DNA of 64,000 bases from an uncultured Elusimicrobia bacterium (GCA_903867985.1 CAIPTO010000043.1:1-64000); one strand, 5' to 3'. Counted from the stretch's first letter, positions 19,061 to 30,872 are shown. Made by a program: numbers and translations. Notes: generated by a model from the letters alone, not told the origin.

Positions 19061-19121
19061 TTTAATCTCTCCGTGTTTCAGTCTCTGCCTATTGCATAAA
19101 ACTTACAGCTTATGGCATATT

Positions 19122-20573
19122 TTACTCTAATATTATCCTGTAATCTTCCCATGTCAGCAAGGGATCCGGCAGCACCTTGACGCTCCGGTGCACATTTTTT
19201 TCTATAAGGTCCTGTTTCTTTTTCAGAACTTCCATCAGCATCGGATTCACCACCACCCTGAGATTTCCGCCCGGACGGCCGAGAGTCAGGTTCTGGATCT
19301 CGCGCTGGATCTTTATTCTGATGCTCTCGCTTGAAAGCACCCGGCCTGAACCGTGACATTCCGGGCACTCCTCGGTAAGAAGACTGACAGTGCTCTCGCG
19401 CTTGCGCTCACGCGTCATTTCCACCAGACCCAGCCGCGTAATGGGCAGGATCCTTATCTTCGCCCGATCGCGCCGCACGGCGTCCTCCATAACGTCCACG
19501 ACCTTGTGGCGGTTGGACGCTTTTTTCATGTCAATAAAGTCTATCACAATGATGCCGCCGATGTTCCTCAGACGCAATTGGCGGGCGACTTCCTGCGCGG
19601 CCTCAATATTGGTCATAGTCACCGTCTCCTCCTGGGAGCGGTTGCCGGTAAAGCGGCCGGTGTTGACGTCTATGGCGCACAAAGATTCGGCTTCCTGAAT
19701 GATGATGCTGCCGCCGTTTGGAAGCTCCACCTTTATCTTGCGCAATTCGTCTATGCCTTTTTCGATATTGAACGCTTTGAAGATAGGGGTCTTATTATCG
19801 TAATACCGCACGCGCTCTTTCAGATCCGGGGAGATCTTGGTTACGAACTCCAGCGTGTTTTTATAATCATCCTTGTTGTCCAGCATATAGATAGACACAT
19901 CGTCTGACAGTATGTCCCGGGCCACCTGCAGGGTCGTATCCATGTCTTTATGAAGCAGGCAGGGAGGTCGCGCGGTCTCAAAACTTTTCTGGATGGAATC
20001 CCAGAGCCGCAGGAGGAATTTCAGCTCGCGTTCGAGTTCCTCTTCGCTGGCCCCCTCCGCCTCGGTGCGCATAATGCAGCCTTTTTTACCCAGCTCATTG
20101 GCGACCGTGATCTTCCTGACGATCTCGGATAGACGCTTTCTTTCCTCCGGTGTTTCTATATTCTTGGACACGCCCACAAATTCCTGGAAGGGAGTCAGGA
20201 CCAGATACCGGCCGGGAAGTGAAACGTCCATGGTAACTTTCATACCCTTAGTACCTATAGCGTCCTTGGTAACCTGAACCATGACTTCCTGGTCTTTTTT
20301 AAGCAACCTTTCGATAGGGTCGCGCTGGCTGCCCAAGACGTCCGAAATATAGATATAGGCGTTCTTATCAAGGCCAATATTAACGAACGCGCTGGAGATG
20401 CCTGGCAGTACATTTTCCACCACAGCCTTATAAATATTCCCCACAATATTCGTATTGCTTCGGCGCTCCCAGAAAAGTTCGGCCAGGCGGCCGTCTTCCA
20501 GGATAGCTATTCTGGTCTCTTCAAAAGAGGTATTAGCGAATATCTCTTTTTTTACTGTTTTCTGATTGTTCAT
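19122..20573 (-). CDS. rng: Ribonuclease E/G family protein (RNase G)
   Basis: S1 domain, DVNTGRFTG, IIVIDFIDM, ECPECHGSGR. Confidence 0.94.
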   Translation of the reverse strand: MNNQKTVKKEIFANTSFEETRIAILEDGRLAELFWERRSNTNIVGNIYKAVVENVLPGISSAFVNIGLDKNAYIYISDVLGSQRDPIERLLKKDQEVMVQVTKDAIGTKGMKVTMDVSLPGRYLVLTPFQEFVGVSKNIETPEERKRLSEIVRKITVANELGKKGCIMRTEAEGASEEELERELKFLLRLWDSIQKSFETARPPCLLHKDMDTTLQVARDILSDDVSIYMLDNKDDYKNTLEFVTKISPDLKERVRYYDNKTPIFKAFNIEKGIDELRKIKVELPNGGSIIIQEAESLCAIDVNTGRFTGNRSQEETVTMTNIEAAQEVARQLRLRNIGGIIVIDFIDMKKASNRHKVVDVMEDAVRRDRAKIRILPITRLGLVEMTRERKRESTVSLLTEECPECHGSGRVLSSESIRIKIQREIQNLTLGRPGGNLRVVVNPMLMEVLKKKQDLIEKNVHRSVKVLPDPLLTWEDYRIILE

Positions 20574-20657
20574 AGTATGTAAATTCTCCTTGCACTTTTT
20601 AAATTACAGGATTAAAGATTAAGCTCCTTAACTTCTTAAACCTTGCTCCTTGATCAC

Positions 20658-21335
20658 TTAAATCACTTCCAGCTTTCCCGTTGAGTCAAGCCAGTATAAT
20701 TCTTCCCTTACCACTTTTTTTATCTTAATTTCCCGGCCGGCCATCACGTTCAGCGCGGCTTCGGGTTTGATGTTCTTTCCGGGTTCCATTTTCAGCGCCA
20801 GACGCAGAGTCCCCGCGCCCTCGTCCAATTCCGCGCCGAGGATCAGCGGTCTTATGTCTATAGTTTCCGCGTCGCCCGTTGACTTCACTTTTTCGTACTG
20901 GACGCTTTTGCGGGCTAAAAACGCGTCCAGCATAGCTTGAGAAAATTCTCCTTTAAACTCCGCCTCGATACGATACCCGGCCGCGCTCACGCTGGCTTCT
21001 ATGGACGGGAAGAAAATCGGCACTCTTTTAACGGACAGCAGGCTGAAAGCCTCCGACTTTACCGCCTCCAGCTTAGCTCTGCATACGTCTTCTTTACACT
21101 GCTGGGCAAGGTAGAGGTCGGCGTACTCGCAGCGACTTTCATAGCCCAGGGAAAGCGCGGGGCCAAAAGCCATTTTGGGAACCAGATTCCGGGCTTGCCT
21201 GGCCGGCATGCAATCCAGACCGGACGCGGCCGCTATGCCCCGCAACGCCTTTATCTGGTCCAGGTGCGACATGCTCGCGGCACCCGCAAGTCTGGCGAAC
21301 TTAAGCCGCATACGTGTTTTTGCAATGTTGTCCAT
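20658..21335 (-). CDS. DUF2344 / TIGR03936-type radical-SAM-associated protein
   Basis: RLKFARLAGAASMSHLDQIKAL...PKMAFGPALSLGYES. Confidence 0.85.
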   Translation of the reverse strand: MDNIAKTRMRLKFARLAGAASMSHLDQIKALRGIAAASGLDCMPARQARNLVPKMAFGPALSLGYESRCEYADLYLAQQCKEDVCRAKLEAVKSEAFSLLSVKRVPIFFPSIEASVSAAGYRIEAEFKGEFSQAMLDAFLARKSVQYEKVKSTGDAETIDIRPLILGAELDEGAGTLRLALKMEPGKNIKPEAALNVMAGREIKIKKVVREELYWLDSTGKLEVI

Positions 21336-21355
21336 AAATAATCGTTATACATACA

Positions 21356-21445
21356 TGCCATTTGCTTTACGCCATTTGCCATACGCAGAAACCATAAAGA
21401 AACTTTCTTATAAAGCCAATGGCAAATGGCTTATAGCGTACGGCA
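21356..21445. repeat. Stem-loop repeat, GCCATA-type heptad family (gccatttgcc ... ggcaaatggc)
   Basis: Inverted repeat; shares gccatacgcagaaacc with 59420-59545. Confidence 0.7.
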
Positions 21446-21469
21446 GTCTTTTCGCGCAAAGCTCCATGT

Positions 21470-22810
21470 TCACACCAACGCGTACCTCCGGGCATAAATC
21501 GACTGCACCAAACCCAGGGATATCAGGGTAGCCACAAGGTTTGACCCGCCGTATGAAAGCAGCGGCAAAGGCACGCCGGCCACGGGGCTTAACCCCAGGA
21601 GCATACCGGAATTGATAAAAAAGTACACCATAAACATACCGAATATCCCGCAATTGACCAAGTAACCGAAACGGTCCCGCGCCAGATTGGCGCAGGTACG
21701 TATCCTGCTAAGTATGATAACATAAAGACCCATTACCAGCATGGTTCCCCAAAACCCCATCTCCTCTCCCACTACCGCGAGTATGAAGTCTGTGTGCCTC
21801 TCCGGAATAAAACCCAGCCTGGATTGGGTTCCGGAGAAGATGCCTTTGCCAAGCACTCCGCCGGAACCTATGGCAATGCGCGCCTGCAATAAATTATAGC
21901 CGGCCCCCCTCGGATCTGATTCGGGAGACAGAAAAACCTCAAGGCGCTTCTGCTGATACTCCTTCATCTGGTGTTCCACCATCACTCCGGAAAAAAAGCC
22001 GAGGATGAGAACCAGTGCCGCCCCGCCGAAAAATACGCCGGAGATATTGGAATAAAGTTTAACGGAAAGTATCCAGAGAAGATACGCCGCCGCGCCGACG
22101 CCAAACACAAATGTCAGGGAACTCCAGCCGAAATTTGAAAGGTGGAAGAAGTAACTTACCAGCGGGCTGTCCAGCAGTTCCGGATTAAGATTAATGATGG
22201 TCCACAGGATAGGGAAAAGCGCCGAAATAAAGCTGTAACCAAGTATAACGGCAAGGTGGAAAGGATTAGCCCCAGCCGCGAACAACATGATGAGGATTAT
22301 CGGCAGCGTGATCAAAATGGCCGAGAAATCCGGCTGTTTTATCAGCAGCAGGAACACCGGCAGGCTGAGCATCAGCGCGCCGAACACCACCGAGAACTCC
22401 TTGATTTTCCCTATTCGCTTGTCCAGGTAATTAGCGATCACAAGTATCAGGCCGATGCGGGAGAATTCGGAAGGCTGTATGGAAAAAAAAGGCAGGTGGT
22501 ACCAGGACCTGGAACCCTTGTCCACCACTCCGAAAAAGAGCACACCGACGAGCGCCAGGAGCACCGCCCCGTATATGAACTTCCATTGGTCCTGGAATAT
22601 CTGGTAATTAAGGCGCCACACGACCGCGAAAACCGCGAATCCAAGCGGGATAGCGATAAGATGCGTCCTGACTATGCGGATCTGGTTCGGCAGGACGGCT
22701 ACAGAGGAGAATATGGCCAGAGTGCCGATGGTGAGAAGGGCCAGCACCGAGAAAAAAAGCAGCCAGTCCATTCTGTTTTTTTTAATGCCGGAGGTCGCAG
22801 TGGATATCAT
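21470..22810 (-). CDS. rodA: Rod shape-determining protein RodA
   Basis: SEDS family: FIPERHTDFILAVVGEEMGFWG, PLLSYGGSNLV. Confidence 0.94.
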   Translation of the reverse strand: MISTATSGIKKNRMDWLLFFSVLALLTIGTLAIFSSVAVLPNQIRIVRTHLIAIPLGFAVFAVVWRLNYQIFQDQWKFIYGAVLLALVGVLFFGVVDKGSRSWYHLPFFSIQPSEFSRIGLILVIANYLDKRIGKIKEFSVVFGALMLSLPVFLLLIKQPDFSAILITLPIILIMLFAAGANPFHLAVILGYSFISALFPILWTIINLNPELLDSPLVSYFFHLSNFGWSSLTFVFGVGAAAYLLWILSVKLYSNISGVFFGGAALVLILGFFSGVMVEHQMKEYQQKRLEVFLSPESDPRGAGYNLLQARIAIGSGGVLGKGIFSGTQSRLGFIPERHTDFILAVVGEEMGFWGTMLVMGLYVIILSRIRTCANLARDRFGYLVNCGIFGMFMVYFFINSGMLLGLSPVAGVPLPLLSYGGSNLVATLISLGLVQSIYARRYALV

Positions 22811-24621
22811 CTGCCCTCCCCGGCCGAGGTGGAGATTTTTACCGTATCCGGCCCGCCCGACAACCTGTCCCGCAAGGCGGCGAGGATAACTGCCTTCGCT
22901 ATAGGCACCGCCGCCGAGGCCCCGTGCTCCCCGTGCTCGACCAGCACGGCCACGGCAACCTCAGGCTCTTTACCCGGCAGTTGCGCATATGCCACGAACC
23001 AGGCGTGGTCCTTGCCGTGCGGATTCTGAGCCGTGCCGGTCTTGCCGAATATTTCCACCCCGTCTATCCTGACGGTCTGCCCGGTGCCCTCAAGCACGAC
23101 TTCCCTCATGCCTTCTTTTATGAGCGCCCAGGTGCTCTCTTTAAGTTCCACCTGCGAAATTTTTTCCGGCCGGCTTTTGAAAGTTGTTTGCCCCTCAGCA
23201 TCCATCACATAATCCACATAGTACGGCCGCCAGAAAGCTCCGCGACTGGCTACGGCCGAGGCGAGCTGCGCCAGCTGAATAGGGGTGACGAGCGTCTCCC
23301 CCTGTCCGATGCTGAGATTCAGCGTGTCACCTATAAACCAGTAGCTTTTTCTGGCCGCGCGCTTGCTGGGCCCGAATACATTTCCGCTCTTTTCGTCCGG
23401 CAGCGGTATACCTGTGGGCATACCGAGCCTGAACATCCTGGCGTACTTCTCGATATTTAACGGGCCGGTTTTTATGCCCAGGTTGTAATAATACACATCG
23501 CAGGATTTAGCCATGCCGTTCAGAAAATCCACCTTCCCGTGACCTTTCTTGTCCCAGCATTTAAAGACCCGGCTGCCGGCGTCAAAATAGCCGGGGCATA
23601 AAAAAGTCTCAGCCGGATCTATCTTGCCGGAATCCAAGCCTGCTATAGAACTGATGATTTTAAAAATAGAGGCGGGCGGATAGGTGCCCTGCACGGCCAC
23701 GTTGAACTCAGGCAGTTCCTTCAGATTATCAGCAGTCTTCTCCTCGCTGTTGGAAACAAAACGGTTAGGATCATAGTCCGGCATGGAAGCCATGGCAAGC
23801 ACAGCCCCGGATCTGGGGTCTATCGCCACAACAGCGCCTTTCCCGGTGTTGGATTTTTTTAATCCTTCTTCGGCCGCGGACTGGATCTTAGAATCTATGG
23901 TAAGGTAAATATCAGACCCGGGCTGCCATTTGCGGCTTTCCAGTATCCGGTTGAGCTTACCCCTTGAATCCACTTCCAGATAAATACCGCCATCCTTTCC
24001 CTTAAGGTTCCTTTCGTACATTTTCTCCAGCCCCGCCTTGCCCACGCGCGCATCCATGCCATAATTCTTATCCCTCCCGTAGACAGCCCATTCAGCGGCA
24101 TCCATCTTACTGATATAACCGATGACATGACTCAGATAGTTCCCGAAAGGATAATAACGCCGTGCTTCAACTATTATGTCTATGCCGGAATAAATAGTCT
24201 TAAGCTCGGAAAGCGAGAACATGGCCTTTAAGGAAAGGTTCTCGGCCAGGCGCACAGGAGCGCCTCTTTTGACCGCCTTGTAAAGGGCGGCGCTCAGCGC
24301 GTCAAAGGGAATATTGAGCCGCTGAGACAGGCTGCGAGCCATCAGATTGATGTCGTCCACGGATTTCACAGCCCCGGGGAAATAGATAAGACTGAATGAA
24401 GGTTTATTGGTCGCCACGGCGGCCGAATCCCTGGTGTAAATGCGACCGCGGGGAGCCGCCTGAGGCAGGATCTGGGTCTTGTTCCTTTCCGCAATCTCCC
24501 GGTAATGAGCGTGCATAATAATCTGAAGACTGACGAGCCGGAGCACGAAGACCAGACTGACAACCGCGACGAGACCCCACAAGAGGTTCATCCTGTCCTG
24601 CGAGATGCCGCGTTCTATCAT
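22807..24621 (-). CDS. mrdA: Penicillin-binding protein 2
   Basis: YPPASIFKI (SxxK), FGKTGTAQNP. Confidence 0.94.
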   Translation of the reverse strand: MIERGISQDRMNLLWGLVAVVSLVFVLRLVSLQIIMHAHYREIAERNKTQILPQAAPRGRIYTRDSAAVATNKPSFSLIYFPGAVKSVDDINLMARSLSQRLNIPFDALSAALYKAVKRGAPVRLAENLSLKAMFSLSELKTIYSGIDIIVEARRYYPFGNYLSHVIGYISKMDAAEWAVYGRDKNYGMDARVGKAGLEKMYERNLKGKDGGIYLEVDSRGKLNRILESRKWQPGSDIYLTIDSKIQSAAEEGLKKSNTGKGAVVAIDPRSGAVLAMASMPDYDPNRFVSNSEEKTADNLKELPEFNVAVQGTYPPASIFKIISSIAGLDSGKIDPAETFLCPGYFDAGSRVFKCWDKKGHGKVDFLNGMAKSCDVYYYNLGIKTGPLNIEKYARMFRLGMPTGIPLPDEKSGNVFGPSKRAARKSYWFIGDTLNLSIGQGETLVTPIQLAQLASAVASRGAFWRPYYVDYVMDAEGQTTFKSRPEKISQVELKESTWALIKEGMREVVLEGTGQTVRIDGVEIFGKTGTAQNPHGKDHAWFVAYAQLPGKEPEVAVAVLVEHGEHGASAAVPIAKAVILAALRDRLSGGPDTVKISTSAGEGR

Positions 24622-25097
24622 AGTAAATCAAATCTTCTTTTAAGCTGCGCGAAAAAATAAAACACAATAGGCGCCAGGAGCGCGTTGAGAAATGGCTCTA
24701 CCAGAAACGCCTTCAATTGCAACGGATTAATCTTAGCGAGCGCGAGTGACAACCCCTGATAGCACAACATGGATATCATAGTAAGCGTAAACGCCGCTAT
24801 AACCTGAGAAAAAGGGCTGACCAGATCCAGATGGCGCTTCATAATATAAATGCCGTAAGCCATGAGCGTGTAGGTTAGCGCGTAAGCCCCAAAAAGATTA
24901 GAGCCAAGCATGTCCAGATAGATCCCGAAGAAAAAACCGTAGACCAGCGCTTTGGCTGGACGCGCAATTATCGCGGCCGCCAACGCCGCCACAAAAATAA
25001 TATTGGGCGCCACTCCAAAAATGGAGAGGTTGGTTGTCCACCACCAGTAAATAACTCCGGTAAGGAGATATATCAGGATATCGCCCATTAATCTCAT
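24618..25097 (-). CDS. mreD: Rod shape-determining protein MreD
   Basis: Small polytopic protein between mreC and mrdA. Confidence 0.85.
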   Translation of the reverse strand: MRLMGDILIYLLTGVIYWWWTTNLSIFGVAPNIIFVAALAAAIIARPAKALVYGFFFGIYLDMLGSNLFGAYALTYTLMAYGIYIMKRHLDLVSPFSQVIAAFTLTMISMLCYQGLSLALAKINPLQLKAFLVEPFLNALLAPIVFYFFAQLKRRFDLL

Positions 25098-25954
25098 TTT
25101 TTCAAAGTCTCCTGGATAACGGCAAGGTCAGTCGGGAAGTCTCGTTTTACCACATAAACTTCCTTAAGCGCGTTAATAGTTATAACCGGCGCGACATCCG
25201 CGGTTATAAAATTCATAAAAGATTCCTTGGGATGAACTTTCTGCACCCGGCCCACCGGCAGGCCCTGCGGAAACAACAGTCCGCCCGGAGAAGTCACAAA
25301 TTCCGCGCCTTCGGTGATATCAGAGCCCTCCGGGATATAGTTCATCCTTAGAAGCCATGTGCCCCGCCCCTCAGCCAGACCTTCGAAACTGGCTCCTGGC
25401 AGCGAGCAGATCAGCGAAGAAACGCTATTGGTTATCAGCAGCACTTTGGAAAAATCCTGATATATCTCAAAGACGCGCCCGGCCAGACCGACACGGCCGT
25501 TCTCAAACCCGACTACGGTTGAGTTAAGAGCGATACCGTCTTTGGCGCCCTTATTTATGAAGAAAGCTCCGTACCAGTCCTGCGGATTCTTATTAATGAC
25601 TCTGGCCCATACGCCTTTAAGGGCGATGCTGCGCGAAAGCCCCATCTCAGAGGTCAGGCGCCGGTTCTCCTCATCTGCGGCTTCAGCCGCCTTGATGGAG
25701 ACTTCCAACTCTTTGATCCTGCCGGTCAGAGCCCTGTTTTCCTGGTCGGTCTTGAGAATGTTAAGAAAATTATCCGGCACATTACGGATAAAATAATCGT
25801 ATTTTGCTCCGTAGTGAAGCGACGGGTAAAGGCTGTAACTGAAGAATATGCGGGCGGTCTGGGCTATACGGGCGGAAGGGAAAAGGAGGAGAAGCGTGGA
25901 AATAAAGATGAAAAAGACAGCAGTATAATTTGCTATATCTTTTTCCCTGTTCAT
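25094..25954 (-). CDS. mreC: Rod shape-determining protein MreC
   Basis: Single TM, coiled coil, VWARVINKNPQDWYGAFFINKGAKDGI. Confidence 0.92.
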   Translation of the reverse strand: MNREKDIANYTAVFFIFISTLLLLFPSARIAQTARIFFSYSLYPSLHYGAKYDYFIRNVPDNFLNILKTDQENRALTGRIKELEVSIKAAEAADEENRRLTSEMGLSRSIALKGVWARVINKNPQDWYGAFFINKGAKDGIALNSTVVGFENGRVGLAGRVFEIYQDFSKVLLITNSVSSLICSLPGASFEGLAEGRGTWLLRMNYIPEGSDITEGAEFVTSPGGLLFPQGLPVGRVQKVHPKESFMNFITADVAPVITINALKEVYVVKRDFPTDLAVIQETLKK

Positions 25955-26158
25955 AAATCGCCCCTCCAGCCTATGGCCGCGCCGTTTCTAACATCTGGTT
26001 GTGCCGCACAAGCGCTATACGCTTCAGACGGCTAAGGGCAATACCTATTGCCAAGACGGCCTGAATGGGAGACTCGATTTTTTTCGGGAACTTAAAAGCG
26101 CTGAGCCGGGAAACGACCGGCAGGGCAAAGCTGCGTGATAAAGAATTCAGCGTTCCAG

Positions 26159-27229
<1,071 letters not shown>

Positions 27230-27312
27230 CTAGCGGATAATACCCGGCAGACGGCGCCGAATAAACAAATTTACCCCTTTCAATATTACGATCACCCGCC
27301 GCTTCACTGTCT

Positions 27313-27657
27313 TTAATCTACCAGTTTAATCAAGGCCACTTCGGTGGCGTCGCCTTTGCGGCTTCCGAGCAACAGTATCCGGGTGCAGCCGCCTTTGCGA
27401 TCCTTGTACCTGGGGGCGATCACGTCGAACACTTTGTGATATACGTCCTTGCTCTTTATGATCTTCCTGACCGAAAGCCTGCGTCCCAACTTGGCGTCGT
27501 TAATTACACCCTCCACCACGCGACGAAGTTCTTTGGCCTTAGGCACGGTGGTCTTGATCTTTTCGTGCAGGAGAAGACTGGTCGCCATGTTGGAGAACAT
27601 GGCGCGCCTGTGCGAGCCTGTCTTTGAAAGTTTTCTGTGTCCGAGATTTTTTATCAT
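27313..27657 (-). CDS. rplQ: 50S ribosomal protein L17
   Basis: RKLSKTGSHRRAMFSNMATSLL. Confidence 0.96.
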   Translation of the reverse strand: MIKNLGHRKLSKTGSHRRAMFSNMATSLLLHEKIKTTVPKAKELRRVVEGVINDAKLGRRLSVRKIIKSKDVYHKVFDVIAPRYKDRKGGCTRILLLGSRKGDATEVALIKLVD

Positions 27658-27675
27658 AAACGGTCCTTTTGGAGG

Positions 27676-28656
27676 TTACGCAACCTTCATACCGAGTTCG
27701 AGTCCCATTTCCTTGAGCTTATCCTTGATCTCGTCCAGAGATTTCTTGCCGAAATTCTTGACGGCCAGCAGGTCTTCCTCGGTCTTGCCTACCAGTTCAC
27801 CGATGGTGCGGATACCCGCGACTTTAAGGCAGTTTGAAGCCCGGGAGGAGAGCTCTATCATCTCCACGCCCTGATCGAGCGTACCCTTAAGCTCCACACC
27901 CTTCTCTCCGGAGTCGGCGGCGCCAACAGCCTTGGCAGGCTCGGCGGCAGCTTCAGCTTCCGGCAGGAACGGAATAATCGAGCGGCGCAAAAGCGACGCG
28001 GTCTTGTTAACGGCGGCCTCGGGGCTGATACTGCCGTCAGTCCATATCTCAAGGACCAGCCTGTCGTAGTCTGTCCGCTGGCCCACGCGGGCGTTCTCGA
28101 CATTATAATGCACCTTCTGTATCGGGGAGAAGAGCGCGTCCATAGGTATAAAATCAGCGGGGAGATTCATCCGCGCCCTGATTTCTTCCGAGGTCAGGTA
28201 GCCGGCGCCGCTGGCAACTTCCAGTTCCACTTCAAAAACCGCGCCGGATTCAACATGGGCTATGACCAGTTCCTTGTTAATAATTTCGACATTGGCGTTC
28301 TCGCGGATATCGGAGCCCTTTACTTCTTTTTTGCCGTGCACGGACAGCAGAAGGGTCTCCGGACCCTCGCCGGTGAGCCGCACGCGCAGTTTCTTAAGAT
28401 TCAGCAGAATGTTAATGACATCTTCCTGAACCCCGTTGATGGTGGCATATTCATGTCTGGCGCCTTTGATCCTGACCGCCACGACAGCCGAACCGTCCAG
28501 GCTGGAGAGCAGAATACGGCGCAGCGAATTGCCGATGGTATGGCCATAGCCTCTCTCATAGGGCTCGGCGGTAAACTTGGCGTAGTTACCGGTTTTTGTT
28601 TTTTCCTCGACATTAATCGCTTCGGGGATAATAAGCTGTTTTTAAAAGGTAAACAT
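27676..28656 (-). CDS. rpoA: DNA-directed RNA polymerase subunit alpha, with an in-frame TAA at codon 5 of the apparent reading frame
   Basis: Homology-like reading extends upstream of the ORF-track start: KQLIIPEAINVEEKTKTGNYAKFTAEPYERGYGHTIGNSLRRILLSSLDGSAVVAVRIKG; ATG at 28656 preceded by AGGAGG. Confidence 0.85.
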
Positions 28657-28674
28657 TTATTGACGGCCTCCTGA

Positions 28675-29319
28675 TTACTTGGAATAAAACTCTACTATAA
28701 GCTGTTCATCGACATTTATAGAAACTTCTCCGCGGTCGGGCCAGCGGACCATTTTGCCAGTCATAGTGGCGGTATCATATGACAGGAAGCTGGGCCTGGG
28801 CGCCGATTTTTCCGCATTCTCAAGCCCCTGCTTAACTGCGGGGGTCTGCGCGGTCTTCGGGTCGATAGTCACCGTGTCTCCGGGCTTAACAAGGAAGGAC
28901 GGGATGTCCGTCTGACGGCCGTTAACGCGAATGTGGCCGTGGTTTACGAGCTGCCTGGAGGTCTTCATGGAGACCGCGAAACCCAGGCGCCGCACAATAT
29001 TATCAAGCCTGACTTCAAGGAAGCGCAACAACGCCTCTCCGGTCTTGCCTTTGTCCTTGGAGGCTTTGTCGAAAAAACGCCTGAACTGCGTTTCAGTGAT
29101 CTGCGCCATGAGACGCGCGATCTGCTTCTCGCGCAGATGTTTGCCGTAGTCGGACATTTTTTTCATACCGCCGGGCCCCCCGGACGAGAATTTCTTATCG
29201 CGACTGGATTTGGCCTTCTTATCCACGATGCAATTGGTGGAGCATTTGCTGCCTTTGAGGAACAGCTTCTGGCTTACTTTTCTGCATTTTTTGCAGCTGG
29301 GTCCTGTATATCTAGACAT
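28675..29319 (-). CDS. rpsD: 30S ribosomal protein S4
   Basis: RLDNIVRRLGFA, HGHIRVNGRQTDIPSF; N-terminal Cys motif. Confidence 0.96.
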   Translation of the reverse strand: MSRYTGPSCKKCRKVSQKLFLKGSKCSTNCIVDKKAKSSRDKKFSSGGPGGMKKMSDYGKHLREKQIARLMAQITETQFRRFFDKASKDKGKTGEALLRFLEVRLDNIVRRLGFAVSMKTSRQLVNHGHIRVNGRQTDIPSFLVKPGDTVTIDPKTAQTPAVKQGLENAEKSAPRPSFLSYDTATMTGKMVRWPDRGEVSINVDEQLIVEFYSK

Positions 29320-29343
29320 TAAACTTTTATCCTCCGTGGTAAA

Positions 29344-29781
29344 TTAGACTCTTCTGGGTTTGGGCGGCCTGCAGCCGTTGTGCGGAATAGGCGTGGTGTC
29401 CTTTATGGAGATCACGTGTATACCGCTCGCAGCTATCGCCCTGATCGCTGTTTCTCTTCCGGGTCCGGGGCCTGTGACGAGCACCACTGCCTGCTTGACG
29501 CCGTATTCCATCGCCCTGCCGCAGGCTTTGGAAGAAGTTATCTGCGCCGCGAACGGCGTTCCTTTCTTAGTGCCTCTGAAGCCGTTGGCGCCCGATGTTG
29601 ACCAAGCCAGAACATTTCCCTTTTCATCGGTAACGGTGACTATGGTATTGTTAAAAGAGCAGTTGATGTACACCTTGGCGAAAGTCACGGTGCCATGATA
29701 CCGCCTCTTGGCCTGAGGCTTATGCTCGGTCTTCTTATATCCGTCCACGGCTGGCTGTTGCTGTTTCTTCTCTTCAGTCAT
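29344..29781 (-). CDS. rpsK: 30S ribosomal protein S11
   Basis: [22 protein letters not shown]. Confidence 0.97.
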   Translation of the reverse strand: MTEEKKQQQPAVDGYKKTEHKPQAKRRYHGTVTFAKVYINCSFNNTIVTVTDEKGNVLAWSTSGANGFRGTKKGTPFAAQITSSKACGRAMEYGVKQAVVLVTGPGPGRETAIRAIAASGIHVISIKDTTPIPHNGCRPPKPRRV

Positions 29782-29802
29782 GATAAATTCCGATCCTCCT
29801 GA

Positions 29803-30201
29803 TTATTTAGCCGCGGGTTTAACCGGAGCTTTAGCCGCTGAACCGACGGTCTTCCTTCTGCCGCGGCGGGTGCGGGCGTTGGTTTTAGTTCTCTGGCCAC
29901 GCGCGGGAAGCATGCGTCTGTGTCTCATGCCTCTGTAGCTGCCGATCTCTATATGTCTTTTCATGTGAGCGGTGATCTCCCTGCGGAGCTCGCCTTCCAC
30001 CTTGTATTCCTTGGAAATGATAGAGTTCAGAAGACCGACCTGGTCTTCGGTCATATCTTTAACCCTGGTAGTGGGGTTAATCTGATTTTTCAGACCGCCT
30101 AAAATCTTAAGCGCCAGCGGACGCCCTATGCCGAAAACATAAGCGAGCGCAACGTCTATCCGTTTTTCTCTAGGTAAGTCCACACCTGCGATTCTTGCCA
30201 T
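29803..30201 (-). CDS. rpsM: 30S ribosomal protein S13
   Basis: [26 protein letters not shown]. Confidence 0.97.
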   Translation of the reverse strand: MARIAGVDLPREKRIDVALAYVFGIGRPLALKILGGLKNQINPTTRVKDMTEDQVGLLNSIISKEYKVEGELRREITAHMKRHIEIGSYRGMRHRRMLPARGQRTKTNARTRRGRRKTVGSAAKAPVKPAAK

Positions 30202-30328
30202 AATAAAAAAGTGGTCAGTGGGCAGTGGGCAGTGATAAGCGCGGAAACCGCATTCATCATAAATCCCTCCTTAACCAAGCACTTCCTCCTCTCTGTTTAT
30301 ATTTTAAAAAGACACCGACCACCGCTTG

Positions 30329-30442
30329 CTATCCCTGCCGCTGTTTGTGGCGGGGGTCTTCACAAATAACCCTGACAACGCCTTTGCGTTTCACGATCTT
30401 GCACTTAATGCAAATTTTCTTCACGCTGGCTCTTACTTTCAT
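30329..30442 (-). CDS. rpmJ: 50S ribosomal protein L36 (37 aa: [37 protein letters not shown])
   Basis: Translated by hand from the gap between rpsM and infA; below the ORF-track size cutoff. Confidence 0.95.
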   Translation of the reverse strand: MKVRASVKKICIKCKIVKRKGVVRVICEDPRHKQRQG

Positions 30443-30562
30443 TTTACTTGCTCCTTCTTTGTCGCACCCCGCGCTCAACACACTCGCGGGGCGGATTACC
30501 CGCCGGACCTCTAAAGTTATCTTTGATCATCCGGATAAACCACGGATGTTTTAGCGCAGTTG

Positions 30563-30784
30563 TTATTTCTCCCTGTAAACTATTCTGCCTTTTGACAGAT
30601 CATAGGGAGAAAGCTCCATTTTAACCTTGTCGCCGGGAAGTATCTTTATATGGTTGATGCGCATCTTGCCGGAAATAATCCCGAAGATTATTTTCCCGGG
30701 CGCTATTTCAACCCTGAAAGTCGCATTCGGAAGGGCCTCTTTTATGACCCCGTCTACTTCTATTTTTTCGCTGTTTTCTGACAT
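30563..30784 (-). CDS. infA: Translation initiation factor IF-1
   Basis: [33 protein letters not shown]. Confidence 0.96.
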   Translation of the reverse strand: MSENSEKIEVDGVIKEALPNATFRVEIAPGKIIFGIISGKMRINHIKILPGDKVKMELSPYDLSKGRIVYREK

Positions 30785-30872
30785 ATTTATATATTATACT
30801 AAAATAACACCCGATTATTTATCCATAAAAAAGGGAATAGCCTCTCACGGCTTACACTTTCCGTTTCACGAC

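Noticed and set aside
22142-23029. 295-aa plus-strand ORF
   Set aside because: Antisense shadow of rodA/mrdA with biased composition.
25955-26158. tRNA gene in intergenic space
   Set aside because: No cloverleaf or T-loop GGTTCRA-like element recognised here or in other large gaps.
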